A stretch of 64,000 nucleotides of DNA, taken from assembly GCA_038049695.1 (NCBI GenBank), contig CP142458.1, forward strand, positions 65,257,501 through 65,321,500, given 5' to 3'. The position numbers and the translations under genes were made by a program. Position 1 is the stretch's first letter, and the number at the start of each line of letters is the position of its first letter. This stretch comes from Cinnamomum chago. Its lineage: Eukaryota; Streptophyta; Magnoliopsida; Laurales; Lauraceae. The notes beneath the pieces are model-generated. The model worked only from the letters and a program-made list of their open reading frames with translations. It was not told the DNA's origin and did no database searches. This document shows positions 10,725-21,532 of the stretch, one piece after another.

Positions 10725-13700
10725 TCAAAACTTTTTTTCATTAATCATAGTGTAAGGAGCCAAAGAGGCTTTATAAAGCTTTAAATAGAGCAAACCTAAT
10801 CCTAAACTCAATCTCAACTGTAGGAAACATACTAAAGGTCGAGATTAAAATATTTGCTCAAGACTTATGGACCCTACTTGATGCAACCCTAGGGTTAGGA
10901 CCGTAGGTGCCATAGGCACAATTAGGGTTTCCGTAGAAACAATCACAAAGAAGATGTCTCTTCAACAATAAAACCCACTAAAGGGAGAATTCTATTAATT
11001 TCAAAATCTCAGATTATGATCTCTACAATGCCATATATATGATAAAAGAAACTTAAGATCTAAGAAACAATCCTAATCAAACTAGGAAACAAAATAAGAT
11101 AAAATTAGAAAACTAATCCTAATTAAACTCCTCACTTTGATTGGAAAACAATTAAAAATAAGAATATCTCTTGGGCTTCAATGGGCCCCACATGTGGCCT
11201 ATGAGTGTGTGGGCAATTGGTGGTGCTGCATCATTCCCCCAGGTTGGAACCGAGTTCGAGCTCGAACTTGGCTCTTCTTGATGTAGCTTTGTAGACATTG
11301 TGCACTTGAAGCGCCTCCTTGGTGATACGAGAACTTGACCCTATCTTTGGTGGTGCCGGCTTCATAGGATGGAGTGTGATTTTCTTTTCACCATGCATGA
11401 ATGTGTATGTGTTGTCGTGCATGCCATTACCTCCATTCGTATTGTACATCCATGGGCGACCCAACAAGATATCACCACTATCCATGGGTAGCACATTACA
11501 CCAAACTGTATCCATATAATCTTCACCAATAGAAAAAGTAACTGGACTTCCATATCTCACTTGCACTGATACCAATTGATGCAGTCCTAGGGTTAGTATC
11601 ATAGGAGCCATAAGCACAATTACGGTTTCTGCAGAAACAATCACAAAGAAGAAGTCTCTCCAACGATAAAACCCACAAAAGGGAAAATTCTATTAATTCC
11701 AAAATCTCAGATTATGATCTCTACAATGCCATATATATAATAAAAGAAATTTAGTATCTAAGAAACAATCCTAATCAAACCAGGAAAAAAATAAGATAAA
11801 ATTAGGAAACTAATCCTAATTAAACTCCTCACTAAGATTGGAAACAATTAAAAATAATAAGAATATCTCTTGGGCTTCAACGGGCCCCACATGTGGCCAT
11901 TGAGTGTGTGGACGATTGGTGCTTCACTACTCACAACATGGTTCATGAAATGAACAAAACCAAATAGAAATGGGTGCACTGGACTTGGGCCCAAAGCGCT
12001 GGTTGACTTGCTTATAATGGATTTGTTAAGCATCAACTTCTCCCCGTCTTGGAGAGAACTTGGCCTCGAGTGTTGTAGACGTCCTCTAGGATTTAAAGTG
12101 AACCGCATAGCTTCCCGATATTGTTCTTGATCTTCGAGCTCTTCACATGGCTTTGAAGATTCATTCGATCTCTTATTTAAAGTAGACTATAGGTACTGTG
12201 TTTTTTGATGTCTAGAGTTGGATTGGATGTGCATTCGAACAAATTGATGCTCCAAGTCTTGAAATTGTACCATTTTCTCACAATCTTCGAGTATCAATTG
12301 TCTAACCCCAAAGATGAAATCAATATGGGGAACCACAATGATTTGATCTTTTGCAATTTCCTAATCAATAGCTTGTTCTTCTGAAGATTTAATTGGTGGT
12401 TCTGGAAGTGGGCTTTTGATGAAATCCATTAGATGATCAATCTCCTTGCTAGCCTTATCCAACTCTTCAATTACCTTTGACGCTTGCATCTTTTGATCAC
12501 CATGGACCAGGGAAGGAGATTCAATGCTCTTTTCTTCTAAGCGCCTATTTGGGATCTTTATTTCCAGGCTCTATTTTCTAAATGTCTAAAGCGGGCAGAG
12601 GTTTGGAAAATAAGAGCATTTGGCAGTCATTTCTACCCTCTGCTCACTTTAGAGAAGTAGAGGCAAAGCCTCTTAAAACCACAACCCCTTTCTGGTTGTA
12701 GTTGAAAAGTAGAGGGGGCAAAAAGAGGCGGATGAACGTTGTTTCTTTTTTATGGCTCTATTTTGGATGGGTCTGTCAGAAAAAAGATTAGAGATACCAA
12801 ACAAGACCTAAGTCTTCCAAAGTATGACCTTTTGTAGGAATTGTGCATGCTACTTTATCCGACATTGTCATGGAATTTTCTTTTTCTTTTTCTGTCTTTT
12901 TGATATTAGGTTTGATATTCTTTGTCACGGGTTCTAGAAGATTGGCTCTTGTTGTTTTCTGAGACTTTCCTTTTGGAGACTTACATATCCGAGCTCTTTT
13001 AAGCATGTACTTAACACGAATTGCTTTCCCTTGTGAGTCTTTCACATTCTCCAATATGGCCGGTCATAAGCCCTTGAGAAAGCCATCAAAATCATGTGTC
13101 TTACGCTTCAATTTACGTAAACATTTCAACTTTGAAAATTCGTCGGTATATTCATCAATGGTCAAGTCTCCTTGTCTCAAATTAAAGGAATACCATTTTC
13201 CCAATTTCAAGTTTATATATAATTCTGAAGTTGATTGTCGAAGTCATTGATTTGCAATCTCATATTGACTTGATGCGCAAAGGATGTAAAAATGTAATTC
13301 TTTTGGAGGAATGAATTGACCTGATGTTTAGATCTAGTCTCCATGAAAGTGTTGGTGAAAATGGATCTGAAATCCGATGCCGGATGGCTTTGATATCACT
13401 CCTTGAAGATCAATGGTTGAAATTGAATAAGCTAATGTGGTGCTGGCGTTAGCTGCTGGTCTCTTCTCTTCAATCCGGGCCGGATTAAACCCGATTCCTA
13501 CCAGGCCTTGTGATCAGGCCCCAATTATTTCGTTACCTTCTTGGGTCTCCCCAGCAACGGCGCTAAAATTTGGCGTGCTGTCGCAGACACCCAAAAATAT
13601 TAAAACCTTTACTCTTAAAAATATATGTAGTAGTGTGAGTAAGGATCGTTCCCACGGAGAGTGTCTAGCCTGGTTTTATGCTATGTGATTAATGATAGGG

Positions 13701-16700
13701 GGTTTTGATTAAAACAAAAGCAATGTTAAGAAAAATAAATAAGGAGCAATTCAAATTAAAGTAACGAAATCAATCTAAAGAACAAGCATTGGTCTAAGTC
13801 AACATCCACCATCGGAATTTTACAACTGATCATCGATGCAAAAATATATCAATTCACACTTTGAATATTCATCGTTGGAATTAATTTCCCGTCTCTCCTT
13901 AATCACAATTAATTAGCAAGCGATCTAATTAACCTAAACTACTAAACAACCCAAGACAAGCACTAAAGGTTTAATCTAGTAGCAGCCTTAAGAATTAGAG
14001 AGATCGATGAATCTAAACAACACAAGCACAAGCAGTTGTATTTAATTTAGTTGAGTGTTCTTCCTAATATCTAATAATTTTTGACGCAGCAAATCATTAA
14101 TTATTTCGTTACCTTCTTGGGTGGATGACTCATTTCGTCTTAGGTCTCCCCTTGCATAGAGTTGGATTTAAACTTACTTCTGTTGCTTATACATTAGAAA
14201 ACAAGAATTAAATGTTGGTGCTAATATGACCATTTCACTAGATTTCCATTTATGTTTGAAACCAACACTAGATATCCCCTACTTTTAATTATAGGGGCTC
14301 ATTTTCCTTTTAGGGGTTGTTGGGCAATTTCAAATGGGATAGGAAAATGGTCCACATGTGTAAATGATTCGCATATGAATCCAGTTCATATGCAACTGAC
14401 TCACTTGTGAAAGACATTCAGTTTGTCATTTTCACACCTCTTCACATGTGATTTTGAATGCATCCACTGGTCCACCAATTTTCACAAAGTTTTCACCATT
14501 TTCCACAAATTTCTTAAAATATATTATGAATAAAGGCAAGAGAGTTGACCCTCTAGCCTAAAAATGGCATTCTAAACAGTTTGTATGGTTCGTATCATGA
14601 AAATGGGCCCCACAGAATTCACAATTACAGATTTTAGTTTCTGGACCTTTTTGCAATTATCTCAAAATCAGTGAAGGATTTAAACTTGAAATTTGGTCCC
14701 ATGGTCTTTTTGGTCATTTTAAAGAGGATCAACATTTCAGATCATGATTTAGGGGCCCACATGAATAGAAAAATCACAAAAAATGGACTGGGTTTTAGGA
14801 CATTGGAAAGCATTACATTATTCAGCATGATGAATCAAAGGTTCATAGTTTTTCTCAAATTTCTTGAGATCTATGATGAATTAAGCCACGAGATTTGGTC
14901 TCAAAGCCATATTGAACATTTTAAAGAGAATTAACGGTTTAGATAATGACAATGGGGCCCACAAAAGTCCAGAAGGTTGGATTTTAGAGTCTCGATTGTT
15001 TTGTAAGTATCTCAAAACATGGGATGAATTAACGGCTGAAATTTGGTGTCCTAGCTGTTCTTGATCTTGTAAATGCATTGAACGGTTTTGATCTTGATTT
15101 TGGGTCCCACAAAATAAAAAACTGAAAAAGGTGGATTGACCATTTTCGCGCCCTAGTTATCGTAGCTCCGCACAGAAATAGTGACATATGATGTGTTTTA
15201 CTGGGGTCTGAGCTGTGAGAATTCTGGGCGCAAAACCACACCCATTTTCACACCACATTGCATTGCATACGTAAATGTCGCAACCAAACATGAGGGTGCA
15301 TAACCTTTACACATGAAACTGTATTTACATATGTACATGGGTGCAACCAAACAACTCCTTCAATTTTTTGTTTGAACTATTGTTCAATAGGCGCCCTCGG
15401 GTACTGTGGTAGCACTTTGTTGGTTTTGACCTAAAAGCATCATAGTGGCATATTTTTTAGACATGATTTGTTCATTTATAATTAAAAGTAGGTTTATAGA
15501 ATTCAGGGGTTAATTAAAGCTCAAATGACCTGACATATATTAATTATAGCTTCATATTTGCAACCTGGATGTTGAATTCTAAAGCTGTTGATATTCCTGC
15601 CTTGCCATATTGTATTGAAGCTGGGTGTTTCTTGCATACGCAAGGAGCTTTTCTTCTAAATTTCTAATGCTGCTGTATAAATTTTACCATTTGTCGCTTC
15701 TTTAAAACTCCCTTTATTCCTTATTTTGTGTTGTCCGTTGGTGGAATAGGTAAAAATGGATGGCGAGTTGAGCTCTCTCATAACACTAGGGGTGGCGGTG
15801 GCAGTTCTCGTGGAAGCCGTGGGCGTTCCTCTTCAAGTTCTGATTTGAAGTGTTATGAGTGTGGTGAGCCAGGCCATTTTGCTCGGGAATGTCGATTGCG
15901 TATTGGTTCTGGAGGATTGGGTAGTGGAAGACGCCGTAGCCGCAGCCCTAGGTATCGGCGTAGTCCAAGCTACGGTCGAAGGTAACACTTCTATTTGCCA
16001 AAAAAATTAAAAGCAAAAAGAAAAAAAGAGAGAAAGGGTTTGCAAACTTGAGGGATACTTAGTAAATGTTAGCGTTAAGAAATAAAAAAAGAATCTTGTG
16101 GAATATTTATTTATTTCAGTTTTTCTTTCGACAATCTAGAACATAGATTTGGATGCGGCTGTCCTAATTAAAAGAAAAAAAACTTTTGAATTAATGAAAC
16201 TATCATCGTTTAAGTTCCTTTCTATTTTTTTTTTTATATTTAGAAGAAAATATAATAACTACATAAAATCCTAGGAGAAGGAAGAAACCCGAAACCTGAA
16301 GAGAGGAGAAAGCTGACCCTGCACAGTATTCCTTCTCTGCGTGGATTCTTTGGGTGAATTCCCATTGCGGATTCCTTCCCCACGTGGATTTCTTGCGTAG
16401 ATTCCCTGCGCTATACCTCTATACCTTTTCCCTGTATTGATCACTGTTGAAACTTCAGATTGCGATATCTCGACTATCCAGACTCTGATCGACGATTCGT
16501 TTGTGCCTACAGAGTCCTTGCGAGTAGATCTATGCGGTAGCAACAACAAAAGGGCAACCTAGCCCTTCAAAAAAGGGTGTTATTTTTCCTTGAAATACAA
16601 TAAACAATAAGTGGTATTTGAACCATCCTTAAATTCAATTTATTAGAATATATGCAATTAGTTTAGGATGCCTGTTTACAGTAATCATGGTGTTTGTTTA

Positions 16701-19700
16701 CTGTTCATTATTATGTATGCATTATTTTTATTAAATTGAATTTATTAATATTATTTATGTGAATAGATCACAAAATAGAACCAGAAGTTCTAAATTTGAA
16801 CCCGAAGTTCACTAATCTATTGATCGGCTGTCTTAGAAGTTTGAATACTGATATGAACCTTATAGTTTTATTTCCATAAATCAAACTTAAAGTTTTTTAT
16901 TCAGATCCGATTAAACTATATTTTATGATAAGGCCATGAAATTAATCATGAAGATTTGATGGAACTAGAAGTTCTGATCTATCCTTGAAACATTTTTAAA
17001 ATCAGAAGTTCTACTTCAAACCTAAAGATTTCACTGAACTTCCAACTTCAAACATGAAGATTTGACAGAACCGGAAGTTCTACTTCAAACCAAAAACTTT
17101 GATAGAACGTGCAATTCTTTTCTAATTCATGTGATGAACCTGAAGTTCTAAATCAAGCCTAAAGTCTTGACAGAACCATTAGTTCTGATTCTTAATAAAA
17201 TAAGAAAGGAATTAATAATGACAAATAATTTGGCCAAATTCTCAACTTTAAGAATCAGAACTACTGGTTTTGTTAAGACTTCAGGCTTGATTTAGAACTT
17301 CAGGTTCATCATAGGAATTAGAATAGAATTGCAGGTTCTATCGAAGTTTTCGGTTTGAAGTAGAACTTCCGGTTCTGTCAAATCTTCATGTTTGAAGTAG
17401 GACTTCTGGTTCTAACAGTGTTTCAAGTATAGCCAGAACCATGCCTTATCATAAGATATAGTTTATTTGGTTTGATATATGGATATTAATCTATAGGTTC
17501 ATATCAGTATTCAGACTTTTAAGACTGCTTGTTAATAGATCATTGAACTTTGGGTTCAAATTTAGAACTTGTGGTTCTATTTTGTGATCAATTTTGATAA
17601 ATTTACCATTCAAAAAAAAAAAAAATCAATTATGATAAATTCAATTTAATAAAAATAAAGCATACAAGATAATGAACAGTAAACAAACACCATGATTACT
17701 GGATTGCCCTTTTGCTGCTGCTACTGCATAGATCTGCTTGCAAGGACTTTGTAGGTGCAAACGGATCGGTGTTCGGATGGCCGATATATTGCAATCTGAA
17801 GTTTTGACGGTGATCAACACAGGGAAATAGCGCAGGGACAATGTAAGAAATCCGTGCAGGGAAGGAATACGCACTGAGAATCTGCGTAGGGAAGGAATAC
17901 ACTCAGGGTCGGCTGTCACCTCTCTTCGGGTTTCGTGCAGAACAAGAAGACTAGGGTTTTCTTCTTCTCCTAGTGCTTTGTGTTGATAATGTGTTGGCCT
18001 AAGACCATGGTTTGCTCTTGAGGTTGAGGGTTTGAAACTGCGCTACTACACTGGGGCCATAGGAGATTTACCTAGCCTTCCTTGGGCCCGTAGGGATTAG
18101 GCCGGCCCATCGGGCTGGGACACCCTTCGTTATAAAAAAAAAATGCACCAATAGCATTGGCCAGACATGGATACACTGGGCTTGTAAAAGTTTCTGAGTA
18201 TCATAGCTGCTCCATATGTTATAAATGTATATTGATTCCTTGCTCCATGGTTGTCCAACATAGTTTGGCTAACCAAGTTCACAAGCGGTCACATACTGGG
18301 CTAACGGTTACCGGTTGAATTCAGTTTGAACCAGAGTGCGGGGACGGTGGACCTGCGTAATTGACTTAATTTCTGCACGACCCCTCCTGGTTGGGCTGAG
18401 TTTGACCACGTTGACTTGGGGACATTATTGTCCTCATATGTTACTACAAAAAACAAGAAACTGAAAATACACCTTGCATCAGAAGCTAAAATATGCTTGA
18501 ATAACAGTTCAAAATAGGAATTATAATTCATGTAGAATTTGTGCATATTTTTGTAAAGAAATTATGTCGTTTGGTTTTACATATTTAGATATATATTTAT
18601 ATTTTTGAATTGAATCTATATGCTGCTTATAATAAAATTATTTAGAAACTCTTCCTGGTTGAGCTGAGTTTGACCAGGTTGACTTAGAGACATTATTGTC
18701 CTTACATGTTACTACAAAAAACAAGAACTGAAAATACACCTCACATCAGATGTTAAAATATGCTTGAATAACAGTTCAAAATAGAAAATATAGTTCATGT
18801 GGAATTTGTGCAGATTTTTGTAAAGAAAAATTGTATTGTTTAGGCTTACATATCGAGATATAAATATATTTTAATCTATATGCTCATAATAAAATTATTT
18901 AGAATTTAATTTACTTACCCACCTGAGAAACCTGTCGAGTCATTTGGTCTACTCAACCCATCTACTGCTCGAGTCTGATTGACACACTGCGTTGGAAATG
19001 ACCGTTTCAAGGTTTCAAGAAGTTATTTCAAATGGTTATACACTAGTTTACTTATCATATCCAAGATCTTTTGGGCATAATTGTCAATTTTTCATTAAGA
19101 TTCTTACTCATGATCTATTCATGATATTTGTCATTGTATTAATATTTTACCCTTGTAGGTCAAAATGGATGGGTTATGAATATATGTTTTTTTCCATTTT
19201 ATTTTGATTTTACTAATTTTATATTATTTTAAGAATAAGAAAAGTCGATACACTTACATTCAGTTTAATTTTCCCACTAAGGTCTCTAACATGCTATCAA
19301 TTGTTAGATCATTGGATGATGGCACAACTATTTGCTTAAGAGGAATCGCGGGCACTGTTTGGCATTCTCAATGCATTCTATTGATATATTGTAGTTGTTC
19401 ATGGATTAATCAGCAGTTTCCAAACATGCCAGTACCAAACATGTGGACCTGTTTGGAAACTGATGATTAATCCATGAATTCTCCCGCTGTACCTTTTCAA
19501 TGGATATTTTGGGTACGGTTTCCTAAAGCTGTGGAATATGTAATTTGTGTTTGGTGCAATGATTGAGAGGGGAAGGTGGGAGCCTACTGATCTGTAGGTA
19601 CAATTGCAGATCCAACCCTTATTGGACTTCAAGGTCCTAAGAAACTGTGGGTTTTGGATGGTTTTTTTTTTTCAACATGTCTGCAGAAGATTTCAGACTT

Positions 19701-20475
19701 TTGCACCGACGTCGGGTCCGTTTTTCTGTCGAGATGTCATTACAGCGATGTTGCCCTAAGACTAGTCTAGATTTGAATTCTATGATATCCCCATAACTAA
19801 ATGAAATCTGGACAACATTGTTTGTGCCGCCTTGGTCTCTAATCTGTTTAACATATTACGTTTTTTTTTGATACTGCATTGACCAACTTTATTGTATTCA
19901 ACAGGAGTTACAGCCCACGTGATCGTTCCCCAATGCGCCGCAGCTTCTCGCCTCCTCATGTCCGTGGTAGCTATAGCAGGTCTCCATATCGTGGGCGAGA
20001 TGTATCACCATATGCCAATGGGTAAGCTCATGAATAAGAAGGATGCTTATCACTTTTTTTTTTTTTTTGTCCCTTGCCATCTAGTATTTTTGTTTTCAGG
20101 ACATCTAAATGATTAATCCAATCATTATTCAGCCTTCAAAATTGTAAATTGTTTATATGATGCGAGAATGTGGGGTTCTTGGTCTTTGAAAGATCATGCG
20201 CCAATATGGCCTTTTGTCAATGTTGGGGCCAGTTGCTGCATGATTTGGACTAAGCAAGTTTATCAGCGAAAAAGGTGAATAATTATGAATATTGTGTTGG
20301 GAAGTGGCCTGCCTGATTAACAGTTTAAATTTCCAAAATTTGGATCATATATGTACATTTGCTTATGAAACAGAATCTCTATAATGAAAGTATGGGACTG
20401 CTATCTTACCATTCTACTGCCTGTGGCTAATGCAGAAACCATGTCATAAGAGATTATCATCGAAGCAGGAGTTGA
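8398..20475 (+). CDS. RSZ22-like: serine/arginine-rich splicing factor, RSZ21/RSZ22 type
   Basis: Five coding exons join in frame: 8398-8486, 9778-9866, 15750-15981, 19905-20021 and 20436-20475 (stop TGA). They encode 188 residues, close to the roughly 185-200 of plant RSZ21/RSZ22. An RRM fills residues 1-70, with RNP2 VYVGNL at 4-9 and RNP1-like GYAFIDF at 39-45, followed by KNGWRVE. A Gly/Ser/Arg hinge precedes one CCHC zinc knuckle (Cys94, Cys97, His102, Cys107). The tail is rich in RS and SP (residues 120-188) and ends RSRS, as in Arabidopsis RSZ proteins. Members of this class bind pre-mRNA and act in spliceosome assembly and alternative splicing in nuclear speckles. All splice sites are GT-AG; coding introns are 1291, 5883, 3923 and 414 nt. 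The two longest are swollen by mobile and repeat sequence, which could affect splicing. The start ATG opens the canonical [10 protein letters not shown]-terminus. Confidence 0.93.
9382..9409. repeat. (AC)n microsatellite followed by poly-A
   Basis: About 13-14 AC units run directly into about 12 A in the first coding intron of the RSZ gene. Confidence 0.9.
10688..10721. repeat. (GA)n microsatellite
   Basis: About 17 GA units in the second coding intron of the RSZ gene, upstream of the miniature LTR element. Confidence 0.9.
10879..11230 (-). repeat. 3' LTR of the miniature element
   Basis: It starts TGATGCAACCC and ends GCTGCA on the + strand. It aligns along its length with 11577-11926 with scattered substitutions and small gaps. 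Confidence 0.85.
11240..11576 (-). pseudogene. gypsy protease fragment inside the miniature element
   Basis: The minus-strand frame contains [33 protein letters not shown] and [18 protein letters not shown]. This is the C-terminal half of a plant Ty3/gypsy aspartic protease region (the DILLGRPW block is diagnostic). The catalytic D-S/T-G part, RT and integrase are absent. The open frame runs on into the right LTR, so no functional protein is expected. Confidence 0.75.
11577..11926 (-). repeat. 5' LTR of the miniature element
   Basis: It starts TGATGCAGTCC and ends GTGCTTCA on the + strand, followed at once by the CTACT target duplication. The inner side carries the Met-tRNA PBS. Confidence 0.85.
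12537..12812. mobile_element. hAT-like MITE inserted next to the gypsy gag
   Basis: The ends are imperfect inverted repeats: AGCGCCTATTTGGGATCT on the left and, in reverse complement, AGGTCTTGTTTGGTATCT on the right. The interior is non-coding and about 276 bases long. Insertion at the end of the gag fragment adds a false tail to the minus-strand open frame. Confidence 0.45.
12813..13270 (-). pseudogene. Ty3/gypsy gag fragment
   Basis: On the minus strand the region encodes [25 protein letters not shown] and then a Lys-rich stretch. This matches the retrotransposon gag pattern in which a Trp-containing helix is followed by RQG..(S/T)(V/I)DEY..EF. At least two stop codons interrupt it. To its right lie a PBS-like site and LTR-like sequence; to its left are only scraps, so most of the internal region is lost. 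Confidence 0.65.
13530..14310 (-). repeat. gypsy PBS and LTR remnant
   Basis: On the minus strand AGCGCCGTTGCTGGGGAG (13547-13564) is close to the PBS of many plant gypsy elements. Next to it comes LTR-like sequence with GTGAGTAAGGATCGTTCCC and CACGGAGAG near 13640, a typical gypsy LTR block. The outer boundary is not clear. The word TTATTTCGTTACCTTCTTGGG occurs on both sides (13526 and about 14102). Confidence 0.5.
14600..15120. repeat. three diverged repeats with GGGGCCCAC motifs
   Basis: Three imperfect copies start near 14660, 14876 and 15022. Each has a pattern like GAATTTAA, AAATTTGGTCCC, CATTTTAAAGAG, GATCATGATTT and GGGGCCCACA. They probably belong to the U3 part of an old LTR. No coding content. 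Confidence 0.5.
16271..17973. repeat. giant inverted repeat (1.7-kb foldback)
   Basis: The left arm 16271-17194 and right arm 17249-17973 are reverse complements of one another around a 54-nt loop (17195-17248). The outer ends match (CTAGGAGAAG), as do inner words such as TAATCATGGTGTTTGTTTACTG and AGAACCGGAAGTTCTACTTC. The left arm has about 200 extra bases in a few indels. Each arm also carries degenerate roughly 40-bp units built on GAACYNGAAGTTC. It sits wholly inside the third coding intron of the RSZ gene, so the pre-mRNA would contain a very long hairpin. It could be a foldback transposon or an inverted duplication. No transposase is encoded, and open frames across it have no family match. 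Confidence 0.88.
17985..18147 (+). repeat. possible SINE-like retroposon
   Basis: The segment begins GTTGGCCTAAGACCATGG, carries a B-box-like GAGGGTTTGAAACTGC and ends TTGTTATAAAAAAAAA-type sequence, directly beside the inverted repeat. This resembles plant tRNA-derived SINEs, but the boxes are imperfect and no target duplication was found. Confidence 0.3.
18383..18905. repeat. tandem duplication, about 268-bp unit
   Basis: Two consecutive copies (about 18383-18650 and 18651-18905) share TCCTGGTTG..GCTGAGTTTGACCA, GACATTATTGTCC, TGCTTGAATAACAGTTC and TAATAAAATTATTTAGAA. They diverge by point changes and small gaps. They lie in the third coding intron of the RSZ gene. Confidence 0.85.
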
Positions 20476-21485
20476 ATGTGTGGGAACCTGGAGACTTTAC
20501 CGGCATTGGGAGTAATATGGATGCGATTGGTCGCTCGGAGACAGTACTATTGGTCTTTGTTGGAAAAGTTAAAACAGTGTTTTACTTAGCGACGATCTCA
20601 GCATCGACTGCTCAGATTTGGTTAAGTTTCTTTTCTACTTGATTGCATTTTACTTATTTTAAAGTTTTATTTATACAAGGGTCTCAATATTCTTAAGGCT
20701 ACTAGTATACTAGTATCTCACTGAGATCTGTACTTTTTCTTGTGTTGAGGTGTGGTTCTGCCTAAACAACCCGATAGAGAAACTATGGTGCCTCATCATA
20801 TACTGCTTTTGTGCGCCACACCCTCAGGGGTTCGCTCCTCGCTCGCCCCACCTGTGTGATCTTCAAATAAATGAGCTCGCCCCACCCGTGATCTTCGAAT
20901 AAATGAGTCTGGTTCACTACTTCAATAAATGCTTCGCTCTTGACTCTACTTGCTGCGAAGGCTCTCTCTCGTCAAACTTCTAGTGGCCTTTTCTTTTAAA
21001 CTCACAGCTAGGATGCTGCTTCCGACAAAGGCAGGCAGGTGCTCAAAACTGTGTTCCGAATGGGGGTTTACTTGCTGGGTCATCTGAGAATTTTGAGATG
21101 GTTTACTATACTACCTTACCTTCCCATGAGGAAATAATATATTAAAGAATAAAGCATAAAATGGTATGGGGTTTAGGAAGAGTGGGTTGACTGGTATTTT
21201 TTCTCCCTGTTTGGGTTTTGGTGAATGAGCATTTCTTTTAAAATAAGGTCGTAAAAACTCCTTAATACCTCAAACTATGATACGTGGATTGTTGCCTTTT
21301 GGAAGCTGTGTTTAGATTCTGTGGATGAGCAACAAATCCTTGAAACCATTCTAAGTCATTGATGAGGTGTGGGTTGAAGGGGAAGGATTGGTCCTTAGAA
21401 ATTGATTTCGGCTATGAATGAGTTTTTTTTTTTTTTTTTGGATTTGTACACGTGGGAAGTCCTCTTTCCTGGTCTCGATGGTCTA

Positions 21486-21532
21486 CCCCCCCCCCCCCCA
21501 CCCCCACCCCCACCCCCACCCCCACCCCCACC
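21486..21532. repeat. poly-C / (CCCCCA)n minisatellite
   Basis: A run of about 14 C is followed by about six CCCCCA units. Confidence 0.9.

Larger units (their letters stand above)
10879..11926 (-). mobile_element. miniature LTR retrotransposon (TRIM-like), complete, with 5-bp TSD
   Basis: Two direct repeats of about 350 bases (10879-11230 and 11577-11926) flank only 346 bases. The same 5-mer CTACT lies immediately outside both ends (10874-10878 and 11927-11931), as expected for an integrase-mediated insertion. Beside the right repeat, read on the minus strand, is TTGGTATCAGTGC (about 11563-11576), a match to the initiator-Met-tRNA PBS. Beside the left repeat, the minus strand reads CTGGGGGAATGA, a polypurine tract. 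The element therefore points to the minus strand. Its interior carries only a fragment of a Ty3/gypsy protease, so it is non-autonomous. Size and layout resemble TRIM elements, though it could be an internally deleted gypsy. It lies in the second coding intron of the RSZ gene. Confidence 0.82.

Noticed and set aside
16271..16549. Open frames on the minus strand within the giant inverted repeat
   Set aside because: Both arms give similar short frames only because they are inverted copies; no protein family is recognisable.
16775..17190. GAACYNGAAGTTC units as heat-shock elements
   Set aside because: Heat-shock elements need alternating GAA and TTC with two-base spacers; here GAA and TTC are one base apart.
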